From the NCBI RefSeq assembly GCF_000968015.1, contig NZ_LACH01000054.1, forward strand, positions 24,224-71,892: a stretch of DNA of 47,669 nt. Direction: 5' to 3'. The notes under the pieces were generated by a model. The model ran no database searches and was not told where the DNA came from. It worked only from the letters and a program-made list of their open reading frames with translations. This stretch comes from Pseudomonas fluorescens. GTDB lineage: Bacteria > Pseudomonadota > Gammaproteobacteria > Pseudomonadales > Pseudomonadaceae. Positions 41,052-47,669 of the stretch are shown here, in pieces (position 1 is the first letter of the stretch; each line of letters opens with the position of its first letter). The translations under genes and the position numbers were made by a program.

Positions 41052-41154
41052 TGTGGGAGCGAGCTTGCTCCGGGCGGCGTTCCGACGATAGCAATGGGTC
41101 AGTCAACATTGATGCCGACTGCCATGGCCTCATCGCGAGCAAGCTCGCTCCCAC
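41052..41154. repeat. REPIN with a variant left arm
   Basis: Left arm reads GAGCTTGCTCCGGGCGGCGT, the variant also seen at 37703-37806 but at the opposite end; the right arm is standard. The inner segment runs in the same direction in both copies. Confidence 0.85.
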
Positions 41155-41174
41155 AAGGATTGGGTTGTTTATGC

Positions 41175-41471
41175 TCAATACGACGGGGCGTCTTTTTTCA
41201 TGGTGTCCTTGGACATCGCGTCCTTCTTCATTCCGTCCTTGCTCATGGAGTCCTTGGACATCGCGTCTTTCTTCATCGCGTCCTTGCTCATGGAATCCTT
41301 GGACATGGCGTCCTTTTTCATCGTGTCCTTGCTCATGGAATCCTTGGACATTGAATCCTTGCTCATGCTGTCGTTGCTCATGCTGTTATTGATTGTTGCA
41401 TCGGCGGCAAACACGCTGGCGACGCCAAAAGCCAGGCACATGGACAGTACGGTGGTCGCTAACTTTTTCAT
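41175..41471 (-). CDS. Exported Met-Lys-Asp (MXKDX) repeat protein
   Basis: 98 aa. The ATG at 41471 follows AAGGAG and gives a signal peptide ending SVFA. The mature part is almost entirely tandem pentapeptides such as MSKDS and MKKDA, with 13 methionines. This is the pentapeptide MXKDX family. It follows, on the same strand, the Tat sulfite-oxidase-fold protein and cytochrome b genes. A methionine-rich periplasmic peptide paired with such a reductase recalls the MrpX/YedYZ system described in Azospira for scavenging hypochlorite. Low-complexity DNA also creates open frames on the other strand, which are not genes. Confidence 0.85.
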   Translation of the reverse strand: MKKLATTVLSMCLAFGVASVFAADATINNSMSNDSMSKDSMSKDSMSKDTMKKDAMSKDSMSKDAMKKDAMSKDSMSKDGMKKDAMSKDTMKKDAPSY

Positions 41472-41542
41472 GATTAAACTCCTTGAAGCACAGGTTGCGA
41501 ATGAGCGCAGCGGACGCTGCGCAGTGAAGTGGCCAGGCGCCA

Positions 41543-42324
<782 letters not shown>

Positions 42325-42328
<4 letters not shown>

Positions 42329-42945
42329 ACGACCTCCTTGCGACCGACAATCATGGCCCACAACGTTTTGGGAACCAGCGCGACCATCACCAGATGAACC
42401 GCGACAAAGGCCACCAACAGCGACATCGCGATGAAATGCACGTGCCGTGCGCCTTCGTAACCACCCAGCAGTTCACGCAACAGCGGAAACTGGACGGACT
42501 TCCACAACACCAGCCCGGAAATCACCAGCATCGTGATGTCGACCATCACGAACAGGTACGCCACCCGTTGCACCTGGTTGTAATGACTCAGGTCGGCATG
42601 CCCCAGTCGTCCTCTCAACGCCGCCCACAAGTCATGCAAGACACCTTTAGGCGAAACCGGGAAAAAGCGCCGTTTCAGACGACCACTGACAAGGTTGATG
42701 ATCAGATAGACAAGACCGTTGACGGCCAGAAACCACATCGCCGCGAAATGCCATTGCAATGCGCCGCCGAGCCAGCCACCCAACGTGATTTCCTTGGGAA
42801 AACTGAAGTCATAAAGCGGAGACGCGTTATAGATTCGCCAACCGCTGGTGACCATGACCAACACCGCCAAGGCGTTCAGCCAATGGGTCAGCCGTAGCCA
42901 GCGGGGATGGCTGCTGACCGTGGGTGAAGCAGGTAACTGCGACAT
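42325..42945 (-). CDS. Membrane cytochrome b (b561/Ni-Fe hydrogenase b-type-like)
   Basis: 206 aa with about four to five membrane spans. Candidate heme histidines are H21 (WLRLTHWLNA), H66 (LQWHFAAMW), H168/H170 (ARHVHFIAM) and H184 (VAVHLVMVA). It overlaps the downstream MsrP-like gene by four bases. It probably passes quinol electrons to that periplasmic molybdoenzyme, as MsrQ does for MsrP, though it belongs to a different heme family. First gene of the three-gene set. Confidence 0.85.
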
Positions 42946-43048
42946 GATGGGCTCCCGGCGGTTGATCGTTGGAGCCGATTATGCGAGCCGACAGATCCCC
43001 AAATCCTCACGTAAAGTTAAATAAAACGTGATAACTCTCCCCAATAAC

Positions 43049-43080
43049 CTGTGGGAGCGAGCTTGCTCCCACAGTTTTTT
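43049..43080 (+). terminator. Solo REP hairpin with T-run
   Basis: CTGTGGGAGC-GAGCTT-GCTCCCACAG followed by TTTTTT. The shape is a rho-independent terminator reading rightward, yet it lies in a divergent gap 66 bases before the methyltransferase start. It is either a collapsed single REP, an attenuator, or a block to upstream read-through. Confidence 0.55.
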
Positions 43081-43145
43081 GCGTGGTCCGCCCTTGGCTC
43101 AATTGTGGTTAAAATGCCGCCCCTCCAAATTGCCGACGTTGCCCG

Positions 43146-44084
43146 ATGAACTCAGACGCCCTCTCCACCCTCCACGACCATTTACTGACGGCCCTGGCAA
43201 CTGCCCCCGCAGAAACCCGCCGGCTGTTCCACGGCCGTGGCCGGTGCTGGCCGGGGCTGGAGCAATTGACTGTCGACTGGTTGCAGGGCGTGGTGCTGGT
43301 GTCGCTGTTCAAGGAACCCGACGCGTCGCAGCTGGAAGCGTTGAAACACAAGCTGATGGACGTCACGCACTCGCCTGCGTGGACGCAATCCGGCGCGCAC
43401 ACGCTCCTGCTGCAACATCGCTACCTGCTGCAAAGCACCACCGAGTGGCTGGTGGGGGACGCGATCGACGAGATGACGATCACCGAGGGCGGCCTGCATT
43501 ACCGGGTGGACCTGGGCCGCAAGCAGAACACCGGCCTGTTCCTCGACATGCGTTACGGCCGCGACTGGGTGCGGGCCAATGCCCAAGGCAAGCGCGTGCT
43601 GAACCTGTTCGCCTACACCTGCGGATTCTCGGTAGCGGCCATCGAAGGGGGAGCGACGCACGTGGTCAATCTGGACATGTCCAGCCCGGCCCTGAGCCGT
43701 GGTCGCGACAATCACCGGCTCAACGGCCACGACCTGAGCAAGGTGACGTTCCTCGGTCATGACCTGTTCAAATCCTGGGGCAAGGTGATCGGCAAGGGCC
43801 CTTATGACCTGGTGATCATCGACCCACCATCCTTTCAGAAAGGCAGCTTTCTGCTGACCAAGGACTACCAGCGCGTGCTGCGCCGACTGCCGGAATTGCT
43901 CAGCCCCCAGGGCACGGTGCTGGCGTGCATGAACGATCCGGCGTTCGGTGCGGACTTCCTCATCGACGGCGTCACCCGCGAAGCACCGAGCCTGCGTTTC
44001 GAGCAACGGCTGGACAACCCGCCGGAGTTTCCCGATGCCGATGTTGAATGCGGGTTGAAAGCGCTGGTGTTCAGGCTGGGTTAG
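43146..44084 (+). CDS. SAM-dependent methyltransferase (RlmI/RlmK-like)
   Basis: 312 aa Rossmann-fold methyltransferase of the PF10672-type group. The SAM motif is VLNLFAYTCGFSVAAIEGGA, the acidic residue follows in VVNLDMSSPAL, and motif IV is DLVIIDPPSFQKGSF. The N-terminal part (about 1-110) resembles the small domain preceding the catalytic domain in RlmI-like enzymes. Likely an RNA base methyltransferase. It stands alone and ends convergent with the LuxR gene. Confidence 0.85.
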   Translation: MNSDALSTLHDHLLTALATAPAETRRLFHGRGRCWPGLEQLTVDWLQGVVLVSLFKEPDASQLEALKHKLMDVTHSPAWTQSGAHTLLLQHRYLLQSTTEWLVGDAIDEMTITEGGLHYRVDLGRKQNTGLFLDMRYGRDWVRANAQGKRVLNLFAYTCGFSVAAIEGGATHVVNLDMSSPALSRGRDNHRLNGHDLSKVTFLGHDLFKSWGKVIGKGPYDLVIIDPPSFQKGSFLLTKDYQRVLRRLPELLSPQGTVLACMNDPAFGADFLIDGVTREAPSLRFEQRLDNPPEFPDADVECGLKALVFRLG

Positions 44085-44091
44085 CTGAAAA

Positions 44092-44177
44092 TCAAAAGAT
44101 CGCAGGCTTCGCCAGCTCCTACAGGGTGTACGCCATCCCAACGTAGGAGCTGGCGAAGCCTGCGATCTGTTGATCTT
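44092..44177. repeat. Inverted repeat (GCAGGCTTCGCCAGCTCCTAC type)
   Basis: Arms AGATCGCAGGCTTCGCCAGC and GCTGGCGAAGCCTGCGATCT flank about 30 bases. Same class as 18641-18728. It fills the convergent gap between the methyltransferase and LuxR genes. Confidence 0.9.
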
Positions 44178-44181
44178 GATC

Positions 44182-44955
44182 TCAACGCGGCTGCAACACC
44201 AACGCAAACAACTCACCATGCCCATTCACATTGAGCTTGTGATAGAGATTGCGCCGGTGAACCTTCACCGTCTCCGGGGAAATGCCCATCTGCTGGGCGA
44301 TGGCCTTGCTTGAGAAGCCCTGAAGAATCAGGCGCGCCGTTTCGATTTCCCGCACTGACAGACGCGCGTCGAAGCGATCCAGCAGGGTCGCCAGATCCCC
44401 GGCCACCGCCTCGGTTGCCGGTCCTTCCGGGGGCATCAATTGCAGGTGACGGCGCATCGCCGCCAGCACCCAATCGCGCACGCAAAGCAGGCGGCCCTGT
44501 TCCTCAAGCGTGAATCGCGTCGAGCGCCCCAACGACAAACCGAGCACGGCGCCATCGATGTTGACCATGAACTGCAACTCGTCGCCGCCCACCACGGTGC
44601 GGAAGTAGCTCAGGTAGTACTCGCTCTGCTGGAACTGGTCGGGGGCCACTGATTCGAGGCTGTGCAAACCGTCAGCAATGCCGGCACAGGCGGCCTGATA
44701 AAACGGATCGAGCAGGTACATGCCGGCGCTGTAGTCCGCCAGTTCTTCTTGCTCGGCAGCACCGCCCTTTGAGTCGAAGTCGATCAGCAGGCGCGGCACC
44801 CGCCCGGCCCGCATTACTGCGACCAACGCGTTATCCATCGGTACCAGCAGCCGCAGCGTGTCGACCAGCGCACGCCAGAACCCGTCCTGCCCCACGGCAG
44901 CAAATACCCGCGCCAGCCCCTGGTGCACCGGTAACTCTTTCAACAACGCGTCCAC
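44182..44955 (-). CDS. LuxR-family transcriptional regulator
   Basis: 257 aa. A C-terminal LuxR helix-turn-helix (about 190-255) reads LSVREIETARLILQGFSSKAIA then GISPETVKVHRRNLYHKL. The N-terminal 180 residues resemble a GAF/PAS-like sensing region and lack clear autoinducer-domain hallmarks, so this is probably a metabolic regulator. It is divergent from a polyamine-type binding-protein gene, with a dyad in the gap. Confidence 0.88.
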   Translation of the reverse strand: MDALLKELPVHQGLARVFAAVGQDGFWRALVDTLRLLVPMDNALVAVMRAGRVPRLLIDFDSKGGAAEQEELADYSAGMYLLDPFYQAACAGIADGLHSLESVAPDQFQQSEYYLSYFRTVVGGDELQFMVNIDGAVLGLSLGRSTRFTLEEQGRLLCVRDWVLAAMRRHLQLMPPEGPATEAVAGDLATLLDRFDARLSVREIETARLILQGFSSKAIAQQMGISPETVKVHRRNLYHKLNVNGHGELFALVLQPR

Positions 44956-44974
44956 GCCCTACCCCTTTCGAGTA

Positions 44975-44993
44975 ACCCATGATGGGAATGGGT
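44975..44993. promoter_or_regulatory. Candidate LuxR-type operator
   Basis: ACCCAT-N7-ATGGGT, 19 bases with perfect half-sites, 20 bases before the LuxR start and about 75 before the binding-protein start. It has the size and symmetry of a lux box. Confidence 0.45.
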
Positions 44994-45066
44994 GAGTCCA
45001 CTCCCTGCCGATACGCTGCAAGCACCTGATCATCACCGGCCTGCAGCAGGCCAGGAGTGCCGCATC

Positions 45067-46170
45067 ATGAGTCGTCACCGCTCGCATATCAATCTCGGAC
45101 TGGGCGCCTGTTTGTCGGTCTCGCTATCGGCGGTTGCCGCCGACGGCCCGACGGTGCACGTCTACAACTGGTATGACTACATTGGTCCCACAACCCTGCA
45201 GGATTTCAAGCGTGACACCGGGATCGCGCCGGTCTACGACACCTTCGACAGCGCCGAAGTACTGGAAGGCAAATTGCTCACCAGCCGCAGCGGATACGAT
45301 GTGGTGGTGGCCAGCAACTTCAGCCTGCCGACCCTGATCAAGGCCGGCGCCCTTGCGCCTCTGCCCCACGCTCAGATGCCTGACTTCAAAAACATGGATG
45401 CCGATCTGTTGGCGAAACTGGCCAACAACGACCCGGGCAACCAGTACGCCGTGCCATATCTGTGGGGCACTAACGGCATCGGCTACAACATCGACAAAGT
45501 CCGCGCCGCGCTGGGCGACAAGGCGCCGGTGGATTCCTGGGACCTGGTGTTCAAGGAAGAAAACCTGGCCAAACTCGGCCAGTGCGGCGTGGCCATGCTC
45601 GACTCGCCAGCCGAGATGTTGCCGGTCGCCCTGCACTACCTCGGCCTGCCACCCAACAGCACCAACCCCGAGGACTACAAAAAGGCTGAAGCACTGCTGC
45701 TCAAGCTGCGTCCGCATATCGCCTACTTCAACTCGTCCAAGTTCATCAGCGACCTGGCCAACGGCAACATCTGCGTGGCGGTGGGCTGGTCCGGCGCGAT
45801 GCTGGAAGCCAAGACCAATGCCGAGCAGGCGAACAATGGCGTGAAGATCGCCTACAGCCTGCCAAAAGAAGGCGCGCCGGTGTGGTTCGACACCCTGGTG
45901 TTGCTCAAGGACGCGCCACATCCGGAGCAGGGTTTGGCCTTCATCGACTACCTGATGCGCCCCGACGTCATCGCCCCGGTCAGCGATCACCTCTCCTACC
46001 CCAACGGCAACCGCAGCGCGACGCCACTGGTGGCCGAAGCGACCCGCAACAACCCGGCCGTGTATCCGTCAGCTGAAGCCATGGCCACATTATTCACCCT
46101 CCAGCCTCTGCCGCCCGCCACCGAGCGCGTGCGCACGCGGATCTGGAGCAAAGTCAAAAACGGTCAGTAA
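45067..46170 (+). CDS. Polyamine-type ABC substrate-binding protein (PotF/SpuD family)
   Basis: 367 aa exported receptor. The ATG at 45067 has AGGAG upstream and gives a signal peptide ending SAVAA. The mature start VHVYNWYDYIGPTTLQDFKRDTG is characteristic of putrescine/spermidine receptors, as are SGYDVVVASNF, PYLWGTNGIGYN and VAVGWSGAMLEA. No permease or ATPase genes follow, so it is an orphan receptor serving a system elsewhere or acting as a sensor. It is divergent from the LuxR gene and precedes a DmpA-like peptidase. Confidence 0.92.
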   Translation: MSRHRSHINLGLGACLSVSLSAVAADGPTVHVYNWYDYIGPTTLQDFKRDTGIAPVYDTFDSAEVLEGKLLTSRSGYDVVVASNFSLPTLIKAGALAPLPHAQMPDFKNMDADLLAKLANNDPGNQYAVPYLWGTNGIGYNIDKVRAALGDKAPVDSWDLVFKEENLAKLGQCGVAMLDSPAEMLPVALHYLGLPPNSTNPEDYKKAEALLLKLRPHIAYFNSSKFISDLANGNICVAVGWSGAMLEAKTNAEQANNGVKIAYSLPKEGAPVWFDTLVLLKDAPHPEQGLAFIDYLMRPDVIAPVSDHLSYPNGNRSATPLVAEATRNNPAVYPSAEAMATLFTLQPLPPATERVRTRIWSKVKNGQ

Positions 46171-46187
46171 GCCTGATGTGAAACACC

Positions 46188-46279
46188 TGTGGGAGCGAGC
46201 TTGCTCGCGATCAGGCCATCCCATTTAACACTGATGGCGACTGACCCAACGCTATCGCGAGCAAGCTCGCTCCCACAGG
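46188..46279. repeat. REPIN
   Basis: Standard inverted REP pair between the binding-protein stop and the peptidase gene. Confidence 0.92.
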
Positions 46280-46328
46280 TTCCGCGCCCAACCTAGCCCA
46301 CTTTTTCTGCCACGAGATGAGAGAAACA

Positions 46329-47459
46329 ATGAAACCACGTGCCCGCGACCTGAACATCCAGTTCGGCCAACTGCAACCCGGCCCGCTCAACGCCATCACC
46401 GACGTGCCCGGCGTACGGGTCGGCCATAGCAATGTGCGAGGACGCACCGCCAACGGCCGCGACATCCTGACCGGCGTCACCGTGATCGAGCCGCGTGCCG
46501 GCTCTACCAGCCTGCAACCGTGCTTTGCCGGCGTCCACGTGCTCAACGGCAACGGCGACGCGACCGGCCTTGAATGGATTCGCGAAGCCGGACTGTTGAC
46601 CAGTCCGATCGCCTTCACCAACACCCACAGCCTGGGTGTGGTGCGCGATGCGCTGGTGACACTGGATCGCCAGAACCAGCCCGATGACGGGCGACTCTAC
46701 TGGAACATGCCGGTGGTGCTGGAGACCTTCGACGGTCTGCTCAACGACATCAACGGTTTCCATGTGAAGGTCGAACATGTGGCCGAAGCCTTGCGCACGG
46801 CGGTGGGTGGCCCAGTCATTGAAGGCGCCGTCGGCGGTGGCAGCGGCATGATCTGCCACGAATTCAAGGGCGGTATCGGCACCGCTTCGCGACGTCTGAG
46901 CAGTGCTGAGGGCGGCTGGACCGTCGGCGCCATCGTCCAGGCCAACCATGGCATCCGCAACGAACTACGTGTCGATGGTTATCCGGTCGGGCGCTACATG
47001 GAGCAGGCCGATTCTCCGTTCCTCAAAGCGTCGTTGCCGCATCCAGGCATGGGCTCGATCGTCGTCTGCCTGGCCACCGATGCGCCGTTGCTGCCGCACC
47101 AGTGCACGCGCCTCGCGCAGCGCGCCAGCCTCGGTCTTGCCCGTACCGGCGGCGGCAATGAAGACCACAGCGGAGACATCTTCATCGCCTTCGCCACCGG
47201 CAACCAGCACGTGCCGCCGGCCGCTTACGAGAGCAAGCGTGCGCCGACCACCGACAACCTGAGCATGGTCAACAACGACCACATCAGCGAGTTGTTCCTG
47301 GCCGCCACCGAAGCCGTAGAAGAAGCGATCATCAACGCCTTGCTGGCCTCCGACACCGCCGAAGGCAATGGCCATGCGGTGCCGGGACTGGATGCCGGAA
47401 CGCTGCTCAACGCCTTGCGTCGGGCGGGCTGGCCGGGTGATTCGACTAGCGGTACTTGA
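46329..47459 (+). CDS. P1-family aminopeptidase (DmpA/BapA-like)
   Basis: 376 aa self-processing hydrolase. The ATG at 46329 is preceded by a weak GAGAG; an in-frame ATG at 46317 is possible. The N-terminal NAITDVPGVRVGHSN and GAVGGGSGMICHEFKGGIGTASR are typical. The predicted autocleavage site is Gly242-Ser243 in PGMGSIVVCLATDAPLLPHQ, with the new N-terminal serine as nucleophile, by analogy to DmpA Ser250. Family members cut D-amino or beta-amino N-terminal peptides such as beta-alanyl dipeptides. No signal peptide is seen, so it is cytoplasmic. It follows the orphan polyamine-type receptor. Confidence 0.9.
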   Translation: MKPRARDLNIQFGQLQPGPLNAITDVPGVRVGHSNVRGRTANGRDILTGVTVIEPRAGSTSLQPCFAGVHVLNGNGDATGLEWIREAGLLTSPIAFTNTHSLGVVRDALVTLDRQNQPDDGRLYWNMPVVLETFDGLLNDINGFHVKVEHVAEALRTAVGGPVIEGAVGGGSGMICHEFKGGIGTASRRLSSAEGGWTVGAIVQANHGIRNELRVDGYPVGRYMEQADSPFLKASLPHPGMGSIVVCLATDAPLLPHQCTRLAQRASLGLARTGGGNEDHSGDIFIAFATGNQHVPPAAYESKRAPTTDNLSMVNNDHISELFLAATEAVEEAIINALLASDTAEGNGHAVPGLDAGTLLNALRRAGWPGDSTSGT

Positions 47460-47490
47460 GTGCCAACCCCCAACTTTCTACGATAATTCT

Positions 47491-47632
47491 ACGCAGCCGC
47501 TTGTTTGCTCAAGCCGCTGCGTAAGTGGTGAGTGAACTGAACCCCCAACAAGCTCACCACTTGTTTCATGCGCATCTTGAGCCTCGAGGGCTCTTCTTCC
47601 TCCCCATCAAAGAGCTTTGAGGCTCTTTTTTA
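47491..47632 (+). terminator. Hairpins after the peptidase gene
   Basis: A stem ACGCAGCCGCTTG/CAAGCCGCTGCGT (47491-47522) with one C-C mismatch is followed at 47609-47632 by AAAGAGC-TTTGAG-GCTCTTT and four T, a plausible rho-independent terminator. Bases 47460-47669 otherwise hold only very short open frames that I do not support as genes. Confidence 0.5.
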
Positions 47633-47669
47633 TCTGTACGAATTCCAGACATCGGCATAGGGGACGGCC

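Noticed and set aside
41175..41400. Short tandem DNA repeats that could suggest a CRISPR or satellite
   Set aside because: The 15-30 base periodicity is in frame and encodes the MXKDX peptide; there are no unique spacers.
47491..47669. Possible end of a gene on the minus strand (ending KQAAA) or a 30-aa plus frame from 47568
   Set aside because: Both are very short, end or lack starts within the window, and overlap hairpins; no family recognised.

Overview
The window looks like chromosomal DNA of a fluorescent-group Pseudomonas. The basis is high GC, more than a dozen copies of GTGGGAGCGAGCTTGCTCGCGA-type palindromes arranged as inverted pairs (REPINs), an OprD-family porin, a DUF2388 exported protein, and several LysR-regulated catabolic operons. 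I saw no rRNA, tRNA, prophage, transposase or CRISPR array. This is an accessory-metabolism region.

Layout. (1) 193-1533: a sorbosone-dehydrogenase-type lipoprotein. (2) 1719-15256: a LysR regulator divergent from a long catabolic and uptake cluster. It holds an Fe-alcohol dehydrogenase, an atypical crotonase, a CaiB/BaiF CoA-transferase, a TRAP transporter (DctP plus fused DctQM), an FlK-like thioesterase, two tandem amidohydrolases, a ketoglutarate-semialdehyde-type dehydrogenase, an exported PPC/DUF296 protein and an OprD porin. The combination suggests import and breakdown of an unidentified organic acid or lactone. (3) 15414-21091: mixed small genes (DUF2388 protein, PLP-dependent dehydratase, SDR divergent from a GlxA-like AraC regulator, ICMT-like membrane protein, HAD phosphatase, DUF1059 protein, single-domain response regulator). 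(4) 21204-35070: a second catabolic unit. Leftward genes encode an aldehyde dehydrogenase, an MFS transporter, an enolase-superfamily dehydratase homologue and a GMC oxidoreductase. A GcvA-like LysR gene follows, then rightward a complete peptide-type ABC importer and an outer-membrane porin. The two divergent operons share an upstream sequence of about 49 bp centred on GTAAYATGCATTTWTCG at the same distance from their first genes, and a third copy of its core lies in front of the regulator, so one regulator probably controls all of it. (5) 35282-40812: another LysR gene facing a leftward operon with a formaldehyde-activating-enzyme (Fae) homologue, an aldo/keto reductase, a GabD-like dehydrogenase and an MFS transporter. 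(6) 41175-42945: a cytochrome b, a sulfite-oxidase-fold Tat protein and a Met-Lys-Asp repeat peptide, resembling a periplasmic methionine-oxidation defence system. (7) 43146-47459: an RlmI/RlmK-like methyltransferase, a LuxR regulator, an orphan polyamine-type binding protein and a DmpA-like peptidase.

Catabolic and transport transcripts repeatedly carry AAnAAnAA (CA) motifs just upstream of the Shine-Dalgarno sequence, the kind of site bound by Hfq/Crc in pseudomonads. I did not see such motifs in the leaders of most of the other genes. The accessory pathways here are therefore probably under carbon catabolite repression. Substrates of all three catabolic clusters remain unidentified.
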